NCBI GenBank assembly: GCA_019802505.1
Contig: JAFMOC010000315.1
Span: forward strand, 1 to 64,000
Reading direction: 5' to 3'
From: Corydoras sp. C115
Lineage: Eukaryota > Chordata > Actinopteri > Siluriformes > Callichthyidae
DNA: 64,000 nt
In this document: positions 24,701 through 34,547 of the stretch, piece after piece
How positions within the stretch are numbered: position 1 is the stretch's first letter
How the letters are laid out: each line of letters begins with the position of its first letter
Position numbers and translations under genes: made by a program
Notes under the pieces: model-generated
Told to the model about the DNA's origin: nothing
Database searches by the model: none
What the model saw: the letters and a program-made list of their open reading frames with translations, nothing else

Positions 24701-27700
24701 AGCCTCAGTGATTTGGGTGTTGGGCTAGCAGAGGGTTTAAGTCCCCGGTCCTCAAACATTACCAACGTGGGTTGAGCAAGACCCTTCACCCGAACTGTGT
24801 TCTGATCTCTGATTCTGTAAGTCACCATGGATACCGGCGTGCGCAAAATGACCAAATGTAATATTAATTCATTCATTATCTCCCGCTTTATCCTCTATTA
24901 GGGTCGCGGTGGGGTTCCCCATGCCCATCCAGGGGAGAACGTCTCGGGCACTGGGCAGATACACCCAGGACAGGATGCCAGTCTATCGCTGGACACACTC
25001 ACGTACACAGACACACTCTATATGGGGCAATTTGGAGAACTCAGTTGACATGATCCATGTTTTTGGACTGTGGGAGGAAACCGGAGAACCCGGAAGAAAC
25101 CCACGCGGACACGGGGAGGACATGGAAACTCCACCCAGATGGGGATTCGAACCGGGAATCCCTAGCGCTGAGAGGTTTTTTGATTTGTGCTTCTCTGAAT
25201 TTAGTTGCCGTATCAGAAAGAAAATGATTTCTTCTGAATTCCTCCTTTTGGATTATTGTTAAGCGCGGACATTTTGGGGACAGTGTTACCATACATATGA
25301 AAGTGGACTTGTCTTTTTAGCCGCGTTAGGCGTTAGCGGCATCAACGAGTATAAAAACTCTGTGCCGTGATCGTTTGGAATCGTTTTCCATCTTGAAACT
25401 GTGAGAAAGTTTACAGCGCCGCACTAAAGAGTGAGTAGGTGTGGATTTGGACATACGGTCGGAGTCTGAGAAAATGGTGCCCAGCGGCCCCCCGCGGTCT
25501 GGAGCGAGGAGGCCGCGCAATCCTCGCTTTCATCAGCATCCGTCTGTGCTGCTAAACGGCTCGATCCGCCGACCCGCGGCTAATGGGAGGGAAGGACCGA
25601 GGGCTTTCTGGTGCCGCCGCAGCCGACGCGGGCCCTTCGCTGTCGAAGGATAATTGGGATCGGCCACCTGGGAGGAAGCGGACTTCAAAAAGAGCGGGGG
25701 AATTTATGGCTCCTCCAGCTCCCGGAGCTCTAACACCCTTTAGCGTGCAGATTAAAGGCGGCACTCGGCGGCGGACGACCGCGCACGCCATTCAGAGCTC
25801 GCAATCCCGTCCGCTCGTGGGGGGAGTCGCTAATGAGCGTGATTAAACGGGCTCTTAAGAGCATCTCGTACGAGAGGGGGAGGTGAACAAAGGGAAAGCT
25901 TCAGGTACCGAGCAGGGCTTCCGTACGCCGCCTCGCCGCCGGGGCGAGCCAGGCGATAGGCACCGCGATTAGGCAGAAGGCAGGGTGTTAAATGGTGCGG
26001 GATTAGCGCCCGGCGGAAACGTCGGGCGGCCACGGCGTGGCGGAAGGTCCGCTCGCGTGCGCACGTTTAATCTGGCGCCAGGCCCGAGGGGCGAGCAGGA
26101 GACGAGGCGAACAGGAGGGAAGATAATTGTCGAAATATCAGCCGATATCCCAGCCCACCCCCACTCCGCGCTCCAGCCGGGTCCCACCACCACGCGTGCA
26201 CAGATTGACTTCAGCCACGGAACACATGATAATGACCTCCCCCCCCCGAAACACGCCGACGAACGACTCCTGCTTTCTGTTCGGTCAAATAAATTACTTT
26301 TATTTTTCCAAGTTTCTACCCCCACCCCACCCCCCAACCCCCGCCTCTCTTTGTCCACGCACATTATTTCCGTGCGTCCTGTCTTTCATTAGGCGAACCC
26401 CACGCGCCCGCCGCGGCCGTGAGTGACATGCACCGCTGAGCTTTGGCTTTTTCATGCCGCAGGACGGCAGCAGCGGGGAAGTGCGGCTTTATGCCCGGTT
26501 TATCTTGCTGCTCCAGAACTTGTGAACTCCGGCGCCCCCCCCTCCACCCCACCCTCACCCCCTCCTCCTCCTCTGCCCCCACTTTCATTAGGCTCTATCG
26601 GTCAGCATCAAGCCCACACACAAACGCACCAGCACAGGGTTCCAGAGATGCTCTGCTCTCCCTCATGCTCGGCTCATATAACAATGCGGCTGCTTTGCCA
26701 GTTACACTCAGGACTGCTTTGGTTTTCTAATGAAACTCAACGTTATTTTCTTTAATCACTTTATAGATAATAATAATAAAAAATAATAATAATAGATTTT
26801 ATTTGTAACGCACTTTTCATTTTGTAAAATCTCAAAGTGCCACAACAATGGCAAACATCCAACACTAAAAAAAAAAAAATCATTAAATATTATGTATGTA
26901 TCAATGCATCAACAATTATATGCTTTTTTTTAAAAAGAAAAGGGGCGGCACGGTGGCTTAGTGGTTAGTATGTTCGCCTCTCAGCACTAGGGATTCCCGT
27001 TTTTAATCCCCATCTGGGTGGAATTTCCATGTTCTCCCCGTGTCCGCGTGGGTTTCCTCCGGGTTCTCCGGTTTCCTTCCACAGTCCAAAAACATGGATC
27101 AAGTCAATTGAGTTCTCCAAATTGCCCCATATAGAGTGTGTGTGTCTGTGTGCGTGAGTGTGTGCCCAGCGATGGATTGGCGTCCTGTCCTCGGTGTATC
27201 TGCCCAGCGCCCGAAGATTGAGAATATTTGAGAACGTGCAGCAAAGTGCGTTATGAAGAAATTTAATAATTTTTATTTCTTTATTTGGTACTTTCGTCCT
27301 CAGGCGTTTATCCGACCGTTCCGGGAACATCACATCGACCCCACGGCCATCACGCGGCACGACTTCATCGAGACCAATGGCGATAACTGCATGATCACCA
27401 TCCTGCCGCTCGCCCACATGGCCTACAAGTTCATGTTCTACACACCAGGTACTAAAGGGATATTTTATAGCTTTTACCTTTTGATCTACATGACCTGGTG
27501 GACACAATGAGTAAACTTCATTTACTACATTTACCTGCAGCTATGTAAAAAAAAAAAAAAAAAAAAAAAGTTCTCCATTGGGTGTGAGGGATGTTATTTA
27601 TAAATATGAGCTGTTTATATTTAGACAGTTTAAAAGTCTAAGCTGAAGGCCATTATGGACAACGCCTCCCACCCACTGCACGACACACCGGTCAGACACA

Positions 27701-30700
27701 GGAGCGCAATCATTTTAAGACTTATTCCACCCAAATGCACCACAGAGCTCCACAGGAGGTCATTCTTACCCGTGACCATTAAACTGTTTAACTCCTCACT
27801 CAGTAATACAACTTTTATGTTGTATTATTATATCAAAATATTAGGGCGGCACGGTGGCTTAGTGTTTGGCATGTTCTCCTCTCAGCGCTAGGGATTCCCG
27901 GTTCGAATCCCCATCTGGGTGGAGTTTCCATGTTCTCCCCGTGTCCGTGTGGGTTTCCTCCGGGTTCTTCGGTTTCCTCCCACAGTCCAAAAACATGGAT
28001 CAAGTCAATTGAATTCTCCAAATTGCCCCATATAGAGTGTGTCTGTGTGAGTGAGTGTGTGCCCAGCGATTAGATTGGCGTCCTGTCCTGGGTCTATCTG
28101 CCCAGCGCCCGAGACATTCTCCCCTGGATGGGCATGGGGAACCCCACCGTGACCCTAATAGAGGATAAAGTGGCAGATAATGGATGGAAAATCTTGATTA
28201 TGATTCAAAATTTTTATTTTTTAGTACAATTTTTATTGCCTTTGCAGTTTTTACAGATATTTCTGAACAGAAGCAGAGTAAGAACTAACAATTTGCCTCC
28301 GTGGATTAAATATTCTGTATTCAGTATTCTGTTTCTGATGAAAACACTTTCATTATGTTTCATTCTCTTTTCTAAATCTCGTGGCTGACCTCAGAAGGGT
28401 AAAGGATGTTCCAGTTGTGTCGGGTTCTCATGGGTGTGTGATGCTCTGGTCCACATGCTTTCACCGTGTATTGGAAGATGTTTTCCTGTAGATGCTGTGT
28501 AGATCTTTATTAAAAATCTATTCTGAATGAACGCGGCACAGAGGCTTAGTGGTTTAGCATGTTCTCCTCTCAGCACTAGGGATTCCCGGTTCGAATCCCC
28601 ATCTGGGTGGAGTTTCCATGTTCTCCCCGTGTCTGCGTGGGTTTCCTCCAGGTTCTCCCATTTCCTCCCACAGTCCAAAAACACGGATCAAGTCAATTGA
28701 TTTCTACAAATTGCCCCATATAGAGTGTGTCTGTGTGAGTGTGTGTGTGTGCCCTGTCCTGGGTGTATCTGCCCAGCGCCCGAAACGTTCTCCCCTGGAT
28801 GGGCATTGGGAACCCCCCCGCGACCCTAATAGAGGATAAAGCGGAAGATAATGAATGAATGAATGATGATTCAGTTTCCGCTGCTGATGCATCTCTCTCT
28901 CTTTTAGACACTCTGTCTCGTTCTTACCCGTGGGATTGTTTTGTCTTCGCGCTGGCCGTCTTTGTGACCATGACCAATCAGATCCACAAGTGGTCTCACT
29001 CGTACTTCGGCCTGCCCCGATGGGTCACCCTCCTGCAGGACTGCCACCTAGTGTTGCCCCGTAAACACCACCGCATCCACCACGTGTCGCCTCATGAGAC
29101 CTACTACTGCATAACCACAGGTATGCATGCACCAACACACACATGCACCTCCACATGTAGTTTCCATCTTGTATTTTAATGATTTACACAAACACACACA
29201 CATTTACAAGCACTTACACTCACATTAGTGCTGAGTGTCAACATGTTCTCGTGGTATTGATTAGTTTTTCAGTGTTAAACTGTTCTGTATTGAATTGGTG
29301 TTACATAAGTCTTTGCGCTCTGTGAAGCTGCGTCAGTGTTTGGATTGCACTTTAGTCACAGTCTCCTCAGAACCTCATCCCGACCGCATAGATTACAGCG
29401 GCACTCAGCTGCACGCTGTATACTGTAATATCTGCTGCAGAATGTGTCCTTAAGATGCAAGAAATGAAACCTGTAGTGTGATTTTTATAATAATTACCTG
29501 CAAACACAGCCATGTGATGTCTGCTGTGAAACGAGGCTTTATTACCCGTGATTTCATGAAGTTGTTTATATGAGACCTGATTATTTTATGTCTGTTTATA
29601 TCCTTGCTGTACATTTGGTTTATCAGGAAAGCAAACTGAAAATGTTCTTCACTGCGAAAAACCTTAACAAGTCAGAAAATCTTTTAAAAAAGTAACAAAT
29701 CTTTGTTTTTGATTTGAATAGAGTTCAAAGTAAGATAATCTAGGTTTTACAAACTTTTTCCTATTTTAAGAAATCTTTACAACATACAGGGTGGCACGGT
29801 GGCTTAGTGGTTTAGCATGTTCTCCTCTCAGCACTGGGGATTTTTTTTCCCCAGTTTCCATGTTCTCCCCGTGTCCGTGTGGGTTTCCTCCGGGTTCTCC
29901 GGTTTCCTCCCACAGTCCAAAAACATGGATCAAGTCAATTGAATTCTCAAAATTGCCCCATATAGAGTGTGGCTGTGTGAGTGTGTACCCAGCGATGGCT
30001 TGGCGCCCTGTCCTGGGTCTATCTGCCCAGCGCCCGAGACGTTCTTCCCTGGATGGACATGGGGAACCCCACCGGGCCCCTAATAGAGGATAAAGCGGGA
30101 GATAATGAATGAATGAATTTACAACATACAGTTACTTGCGGTTTTGGAGTTCAACCGTGAAGCTCCTTTATTCCGTGCTTTATCAGTAAAGGCCTTTTTC
30201 ACACACAGTCAGTATTTTACACCTCAAATTATTACGTTTACATAAGTTTCCACTCCAGAATTTACCTCCATTATTAAAGGTTTTTAGAACGGGTTATGTC
30301 CTCGTCCCCGCCCCCCAGTTGACCTTGTTTAGCTTTATGTGTCTTCACCAAAAAGCTGCATTCATTCATTATCTCCCGCTTTATCCTCTATTAGGGTCGT
30401 GGGGGGGTTCCCCATGCCCATCCAGGGGAGAACGTCTCGGGCGTTGGGCAGACACACCCAGGACAGGGCGCCAATCCATTGCTGGGCACACACTCACTCA
30501 CACAGACACACTCTATATGGGGCAATTTGGAGAACTCAATTGACTTGATCCATGTTTTTTTGGACTGTGGGAGGAAACCGGAGAACCCGGAGGAAACCCA
30601 CGCGGACACGGGGAGAACATGGAAACTCCACCCAGATGGGGATTCGAACTGGGAATCCCTAGCGCTGAGAGGCGAACGTGCCGCCCTCTTTTTACCATGT

Positions 30701-31541
30701 TATATTAAATGACCATAATATATGATATTTAGCACAGATATAAAGGCAGAGCGTTTAAGGACAATTCCACAGCGCTGACATATTTAACTCTAAACGAGTG
30801 ACCTGTTTTACAAACTCAACCGTACATCAGAAATCATGACTTTAAATCAGAATGTTAAAAGCTGTCTTTCAGTTGACGTCTTCAATTGTCTTCCTAAACC
30901 GTGTCTGTGTAATCACGCCAGGTCTTTGTGTTTTATTTCGACCGGACTGTAAACTAAACCTTCAGTCCACTTCAGAACATCTGTATAGGAGGACACACTC
31001 ATCACGTTTAACACCACATACAGTGTCCACATGCACTTTGTTCTTCTACAATCACAGACTGTAGCTCATCTTCAGTTTCCTTTACATCTTGCTCCTCTGT
31101 GCTCTAATGTTCAGGACTCCCACAGAGCAGGGTTGTTGTTGTTTTTTAGGTGGTGAACGATACACAGCTCTGCAGTGACACTGGTATGGTGATGGTAGTG
31201 AGGTACTAATGGAAGCTGTAGTTTTTATCCACTAACTGCTTTTCTCCACCTTCTGCATGTGGAATCAGACAGGAGGTAATCTGTTTCTGCTCCAGCGCCA
31301 CAACGTTATTGTCACTGCAGTACTGCACATCGTCCACCACTAAAATATTGCTTATGGGGGTCCTGATCATCAGAGAAGAGAGTAAAGAGGACCACAGTGT
31401 TTGTATTGAAACAGATGGACTACAGAATGGACGTGTAGAACTACAAAGTCCATCTGTACGATCAGTGGAACGAAGTGTAAAAGGTGTAGAACCAAGGATG
31501 TGCATTTCGTCATACTGTTGGAAACTGTTTCTATTGCTTAT

Positions 31542-31576
<35 letters not shown>

Positions 31577-32039
31577 GTTGAAGTCATTTTATTCATGATT
31601 GCATCACAGCATGCAGCAGATAAAGCTGTATTTGTCCGTATGCTGGGTTATGACATCATGTACAGTATAGTGTTCTCACATCCGTGTTGGCGTTGTTTTC
31701 GTTAGTCGGTGATGTAGATACAAATCCTGTAAACGTTTTCTGGAATGTCGTTCGCCCTCCTTCACCCTGCATTTGTTATTTTTAAACAACCCCAAACGTG
31801 AAGCTCCACTTTTCTGTCTTAAAGAATAACCCCGCACTCCGGCGGGTTTCGGGTTCGGTAGCCGTCCTTTACTCTCCCGTTGTTTTCGGTCCTGTTTCTT
31901 GTAAGCTATAAATATTTAATTCTTTTGGCTGTAGAAACATTAGTGAGCCGAGCTGCTGCTTGTAGATAAAAATAGTAGAGCGCAGCCACTTTGTGTGTAA
32001 AGACATTAAACCCCTGTGATTGCTCCAGCACTCAGTATG

Positions 32040-32099
<60 letters not shown>

Positions 32100-32632
32100 G
32101 AGCACTGAGCAGGGACGCTCGTGCGTCACCCTGTGCCCCTGTGGACAACAGATGTGAGTGCGGGGGTGGAGCATGTGCCACTGTGTCTGAGATGGAGGAA
32201 GAGAATGCGAGCTTCTTCACTTCCACCTCAGCCATTTCTGTTTTTATTTTTATTTTGTTGTTGTTAATTCGGTCTCAGCCTCATTAGTCTCTCGTACCTC
32301 TCGTCCTGTTTGTTGGTCAGTGTTCCCTTTTTGTTTTTCTGAGCGTGAGGGAGGCCTCCGAGCGCACCGCGGTCTCCTCCACCCCCCTCGTCACCGGCTC
32401 CCCGTGACCCGCCGCTCGGCTTTGTGCGCGACGGAGGCTGACAATCGGCATGTATATTTAATGCCAACCTGCTGTCAGCGCTAACAAACAGGTCTGCATG
32501 GAGAGAGACAGATTAAGAGAGACAGAGACACAAAGAAGAGTAATCAAACAACGAGACAGGCTACAACACTCACCTCGCGCACCGAGAGGACCACTGCAGA
32601 GACACACATGACAGTGAGGGACAGGCCACAGG

Positions 32633-32706
<74 letters not shown>

Positions 32707-34102
32707 GAGATGATTGACGTGTGAGCTGAGGGAAGTGTAGACAGTGTACCTGCACAGGGACTTGCCGCCGCCACCCGAAGGTGATTGAATTCGCAGCTAC
32801 AGCGACGCTGCAACGATTAAAATCAGTGTTCTGATGGGACGCCCTTTCATCTTAAATGTGTTTTTTTTGTTTTGTTTTGTTTTGCAAGTTTATATTCATT
32901 CATCCATCAATTATCTTCCGCTTTATCCTCTATTAGGGTCGCAGTGGGGTTCCCCATGCTCATCCAGGGAAGAATGTTTCGGGTGCTGGGCAGATACACC
33001 CAGGACAGGGCGCCAATCCATCGCTGGGCACACACTCACTCACACAGACACACTCTATATGGGGCAATTTGGAGAACTCAATTGACTAGATCCATGTTTT
33101 TGGACTGTGGGAGGAAACCGGAGAACCCGGAGGAAACCCACGCGGACACGGGGAGAACATGGAAACTCCACCCAGACTGGGAGTCGAACCGGGAATCCCT
33201 AGCGCTGAGAGGAGAACATGCTAACCACTAAACCACTGTGCCACCTGCTCACAGACATGCTTTACTCAAAAAAAAAAAAACAAGAGTGTGATGGTACCTC
33301 ATTATTTTCGCTTCTGTTGCCAGAGAACATCACGATCACCCCACGCTGTGTTTACACTCTGCAGTTCTCTCCCACGTCACTCTGTAAACATGGCTCAGCT
33401 GTAAGTGGGCGTGGTTACTCAGATCCCTCACTGCAAAGTCAGATCAGAAAGACGTCTAACGTTAATCTAACGCTGTGATGGACTTCACACATGAACACAT
33501 TCTCTATTTCAGTTTAAACCTAATGAACCTTCTGCTATCTGTGACGAACTGAGGGGTCAGGTCCATTCATTCATTCATTATCTCCCGCTTTATCCTCTAT
33601 TAGGGTCGCGGTGGGGTTCCCCATGCACATCCAGGGGAGAACGTCTCGGGCGCTGGGCAGATAGACCCAGAACAGGACGCCAATCCATCGCTGGACACAC
33701 ACTCACTCACACAGACACACTCTATATGGGGCAATTTGGAGAATTCAATTGACTTGATCCATGTTTTTGGACTGTGGGAGGAAACCGGAGAACCCGGAGG
33801 AAACCCACGCAGACACGGGGAGAACATGGAAACTCCACCCAGTTTGGGAGTCGAACCTACTAAGCCACCGTGCCGCCGGGTCAGGTCCAGAGTGTACAAA
33901 ATAAAGAAATAAATACTTTACTAAATAAACAGGATGCACAGCATTAATATTAACTCTTCTGCTCTGGCGCCCTCTTTTAGGCTGGCTGAACTACCCTCTG
34001 GACCGGCTGGGCTTCTGGAGGCGGATGGAGAGTCTGGTGGAGGCGTTAACGGGGCAGAAACCGCGCAGTGATGATCTGGCCTGGGCCAAGAAAACTGAGT
34101 GA
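12349..34102 (+). CDS. peds1: Plasmanylethanolamine desaturase 1 (TMEM189/Kua), complete, 6 coding exons
   Basis: PEDS1 introduces the vinyl-ether double bond that turns plasmanyl- into plasmenyl-ethanolamine (plasmalogen) in the ER membrane. Coding exons are 12349-12520, 22143-22262, 23082-23173, 27304-27448, 28908-29120 and 33981-34102. All introns are GT-AG and the phases join to 288 codons (287 aa; human about 270). Hydrophobic segments lie near residues 65-85, 88-110 and 186-200. The histidine-rich metal-binding signature is intact: H112 (HWAADTWG), H137/H138 (EHHIDP), H147, H203 and H207 (HKWSH), H230/H231, H234/H235 and H239 (RKHHRIHHVSPHET). The start has A at -3 and G at +4. The N-terminus is longer than in mammals and has a seven-alanine run from a GCG repeat. 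No UBE2V1-like exon follows, so the mammalian TMEM189-UBE2V1 readthrough arrangement is not seen. Tail-to-tail with rspry1. Confidence 0.96.
12619..13209 (+). mobile_element. Second SINE family (tRNA-derived, GCTTTGGATAAAAAGCGTCTGC tail), split by a V-SINE
   Basis: The head has AGTGGTTAGGGTGGTGGACT and B-box-like GGTTCAAATCC. The 3' part, TAAGTCGCTTTGGAT and GTCTGCTCAATGACC, resumes at 13141 after the nested V-SINE at 12781-13140. This tail is widespread in teleost SINEs. Confidence 0.85.
12781..13140 (-). mobile_element. V-SINE-like SINE nested in another SINE
   Basis: Perfect duplication CACCTTGTAAG at 12770-12780 and 13141-13151 places the insertion inside the older SINE. It carries an expanded T-run at its TTTTTGGACTG site. 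Confidence 0.92.
12986..13440. repeat. Tandem duplication of about 230 bases across a SINE-SINE junction
   Basis: Unit 1 (about 12,986-13,210) and unit 2 (about 13,222-13,440) each contain the T-run, the 5' half of the minus V-SINE, the CACCTTGTAAG join and the tail of the second SINE. Unit 2 has a small deletion. Confidence 0.85.
13711..14068 (-). mobile_element. V-SINE-like SINE with internal duplication
   Basis: The segment CATCTAGGGGAGAA-GTTTCTGGCGCC occurs twice (about 13,778-13,805 and 13,815-13,842). Confidence 0.88.
14593..14708 (-). mobile_element. V-SINE-like SINE, strongly 5' truncated
   Basis: Only the tail-side 116 bases, flanked by the perfect 14-base duplication GGTGGTTTAGAGTT (14579-14592, 14709-14722). 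Confidence 0.92.
16857..16902. repeat. (TG)n microsatellite with a CGCG interruption
   Basis: Two TG runs separated by CGCG. Confidence 0.9.
17363..17545 (+). mobile_element. Second-family SINE, near full length
   Basis: Head AGACAGTGGTTTGGGCATTGGG and tail GTCACTTTGGATAAAAAGCG, GTCTGCTGAATGACCAAATG. Confidence 0.85.
17886..18220 (-). mobile_element. V-SINE-like SINE
   Basis: (ATTC)n tail at left; the 5' head ends at CCAACCATAAAGC, slightly truncated. Confidence 0.88.
18738..18771. repeat. Poly(T) tract
   Basis: About 34 T, ending before AAACTCC. Confidence 0.9.
19495..19627 (-). mobile_element. V-SINE-like SINE, 5' truncated
   Basis: Tail half only, flanked by ACCATGTT (19487-19494, 19628-19635). 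Confidence 0.88.
20421..20552 (+). mobile_element. V-SINE-like SINE fragment
   Basis: 3' half only, ending in (TGAA)n. Confidence 0.85.
20651..20836 (+). mobile_element. V-SINE-like SINE fragment, diverged
   Basis: Starts at CCCACAGTCCAAAAACATGG; the tail is degenerate. Confidence 0.75.
21591..21933 (+). mobile_element. V-SINE-like SINE inserted into a second-family SINE
   Basis: Duplication GGTTTTAGCTCAG at 21578-21590 and 21934-21946; the target is the head of the SINE at 21934-22075. Confidence 0.9.
21934..22075 (+). mobile_element. Second-family SINE, tail missing
   Basis: Head TTAGCTCAGTGGTAGGGTG and CAGGTCCTCTGAAGTT. It ends 70 bases before peds1 exon 2. Confidence 0.75.
22143..22262 (+). 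CDS. peds1: peds1 coding exon 2
   Basis: Encodes residues 58-97, starting KRLQEW and running into the first transmembrane segment. The acceptor TGTGTAG ends at 22142 and the donor is GTAAGT. A (TG)n run just upstream serves as the pyrimidine/purine-alternating acceptor tract. Confidence 0.95.
22370..22650 (+). mobile_element. Non-LTR retrotransposon fragment (RIGHTR motif)
   Basis: One frame at 22497-22640 reads SSRRIGHTRITHAYLIKGEP followed by PPHSYETCHDPLT. This is the conserved C-terminal signature of Jockey/I/Nimb-type LINE polyproteins. It is short, without the reverse transcriptase itself, and degenerate beyond PLT. Confidence 0.65.
23082..23173 (+). CDS. peds1: peds1 coding exon 3
   Basis: Encodes residues 98-128: the second membrane segment and the first metal-ligand histidine in HWAADTWGSV. 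Acceptor TTCTTAG, donor GTCAGT; ends in phase 0. Confidence 0.95.
23621..23634 (+). promoter_or_regulatory. CTCF-like motif in peds1 intron 3
   Basis: CCAACAGGGGGCGG, one mismatch to the CTCF core. Confidence 0.35.
23905..24025 (+). mobile_element. Second-family SINE fragment, diverged
   Basis: GTCTGAAGGTTGTGGGTTCA and CAGGTCCACCGACGTTACC are recognisable; no tail. Confidence 0.65.
24109..24708 (-). mobile_element. Older V-SINE-like SINE split by a younger copy
   Basis: The tail at 24109-24132 and the body at 24493-24708 are separated by a plus-strand copy at 24133-24480. Confidence 0.85.
24133..24480 (+). mobile_element. V-SINE-like SINE nested in an older copy
   Basis: Duplication ATCTTCYGTTTA at 24121-24132 and 24481-24492, inside the host SINE tail. 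Confidence 0.9.
24705..24870 (+). mobile_element. Second-family SINE, diverged
   Basis: TCAGTGATTTGGGTGTTGGG head and GTAAGTCACCATGGATACC, AATGACCAAATGTAAT tail. Confidence 0.7.
24871..25175 (-). mobile_element. V-SINE-like SINE, head truncated
   Basis: Ends at GCGCTGAGAGG without the A box. Confidence 0.88.
25320..26460. promoter_or_regulatory. Intronic CpG-rich block, candidate enhancer or alternative promoter
   Basis: About 1.1 kb rich in CpG inside an otherwise AT-leaning intron. TATAAAA occurs at 25350-25356 at its left edge, and TAAT-type motifs (for example near 25,830 and 26,120) recur. Open frames here match no protein I recognise, and there are no SINEs inside. Function is inferred from composition only. 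Confidence 0.4.
26770..26880. repeat. Degenerate LINE-end-like repeat
   Basis: ATTTTATTTGTAACGCACTT and CTCAAAGTGCC resemble the 3' ends shared by many fish retroelements. Confidence 0.4.
26942..27214 (+). mobile_element. V-SINE-like SINE, tail missing
   Basis: Intact tRNA-like head; ends at CCCAGCGCCCGAAG, 90 bases before peds1 exon 4. Confidence 0.88.
27304..27448 (+). CDS. peds1: peds1 coding exon 4
   Basis: Encodes residues 129-176, starting AFIRPFREHHIDPTAITRHD, the most conserved histidine block of the family. Acceptor CCTCAG, donor GTACTA. Confidence 0.96.
27637..27802 (+). mobile_element. Non-LTR retrotransposon ORF fragment
   Basis: A frame reads MDNASHPLHDTPVRHRSAII then HRRSFLPVTIKLFNSS, a pattern of the C-terminus of CR1/L2-like fish LINE proteins (HPL then RRSFLPxAIKLFN). 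It sits in peds1 intron 4. Confidence 0.6.
27844..28187 (+). mobile_element. V-SINE-like SINE, full length
   Basis: A and B boxes present; tail ATGGATGG. Confidence 0.9.
28532..28864 (+). mobile_element. V-SINE-like SINE, full length
   Basis: Tail (TGAA)n ends 40 bases before the peds1 exon 5 acceptor. Confidence 0.9.
28908..29120 (+). CDS. peds1: peds1 coding exon 5
   Basis: Encodes residues 177-247, with HKWSHSYFGLPRWVTLLQD and RKHHRIHHVSPHETYYC. It carries most of the catalytic histidines. Acceptor CTTTTAG, donor GTATGC. Confidence 0.96.
29790..30117 (+). mobile_element. V-SINE-like SINE with damaged B box
   Basis: Duplication TTTACAACATACAG at 29776-29789 and 30118-30131 is perfect, but the B-box region is replaced by TTTTTTTTCCCC. 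Confidence 0.92.
30361..30684 (-). mobile_element. V-SINE-like SINE
   Basis: Tail at left; the head is shortened after GGCGAACGTG. Confidence 0.9.
31107..31510. mobile_element. Fold-back (inverted-arm) repeat, probable non-autonomous transposon
   Basis: The left arm at about 31,113-31,200 (GACTCCCACAGAGCAGG, TAGGTGGTGAACGATACACA, CTGCAGTGACACTGG) is an imperfect inverted copy of the right arm at about 31,300-31,375 (AGTACTGCACATCGTCCACC, TATGGGGGTCCTGAT). Related palindromic elements are abundant in teleost genomes. A hairpin ACAGATGGACT / AGTCCATCTGT follows. Confidence 0.6.
31542..31574. repeat. (CA)n microsatellite
   Basis: About 16 CA units. Confidence 0.95.
32041..32096. repeat. (TG)n microsatellite
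   Basis: About 27 TG units. Confidence 0.95.
32635..32701. repeat. (TG)n microsatellite
   Basis: About 33 uninterrupted TG units, the longest TG run in the window. Confidence 0.95.
32895..33245 (-). mobile_element. V-SINE-like SINE, full length
   Basis: Tail ATTCATTCATCC at left; head ends AACCACTGTGCCACC. Confidence 0.9.
33566..33877 (-). mobile_element. V-SINE-like SINE with small head deletion
   Basis: Perfect duplication GGGTCAGGTCCA at 33554-33565 and 33878-33889. It lies 100 bases upstream of peds1 exon 6. Confidence 0.92.
33981..34102 (+). CDS. peds1: peds1 coding exon 6 and stop
   Basis: Encodes residues 248-287, starting GWLNYPLDRLGFWRR, ending in a lysine/acidic tail and TGA at 34100-34102. 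The acceptor is CCTCTTTTAG. Confidence 0.95.
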
Positions 34103-34245
34103 GACGCTTCTCCTCCTCCTCCTCGCTCTGAGCTGAGGGGCTGCGAGAGGATGAAGAACATGGGCCTTAACCTGATCTCACAATCCTGACCCTAATCTCA
34201 TGACTTAGCACTGCTGAGGCCTTCACCCCATTTCCCCATCCGTAT

Positions 34246-34268
34246 CCCCCCCCCCCCCCCCCCCCCCC
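34246..34268. repeat. Poly(C) tract
   Basis: More than 20 consecutive C in the peds1 3' UTR region; prone to i-motif or G-quadruplex structure. Confidence 0.85.
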
Positions 34269-34541
34269 GAAGGGCATGCACCCACAGCACAGCGCCAAAG
34301 CCACACGTCCTCGACACACCAGACCGTGAATGATCACCTGGTTCTCTCGTGTTCCGTTATCCGTGTACGTCCTCTGGAGGTTGGGCTCTCTGGGGATGGT
34401 GAGGGGGTGGGGGTGAGGGGGGCGGTCCTGTTTACACCTGGTGCTTCCACATTCTGTTTGAAATGCATCAGAGAATCTGATTAAGATCTGATCACACAAA
34501 GCGTTCCTGAGTTTGGGTTATGATTCGATCATTTAGAATTA

Positions 34542-34547
34542 AATAAA
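34542..34547 (+). terminator. peds1: Candidate polyadenylation signal of peds1
   Basis: AATAAA 440 bases after the stop codon, followed by a genomic A-run. It is the first canonical signal downstream of the stop that I noticed; cleavage here is inferred. Confidence 0.4.

Larger units (their letters stand above)
23174..27303 (+). other. peds1: peds1 intron 3 with internal CpG-rich block
   Basis: Contains SINE insertions at 24,109-25,175, a CpG-rich block at 25,320-26,460 and a short degenerate repeat at 26,770-26,880. No coding exon is recognised apart from the flanking ones. Confidence 0.85.
29121..33980 (+). other. peds1: peds1 intron 5 (4.9 kb)
   Basis: Holds four SINE copies, one fold-back repeat at 31,107-31,510 and long (CA)n/(TG)n tracts. 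The region at 32,100-32,460 is CpG-containing unique sequence with no recognisable coding content. Confidence 0.85.
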
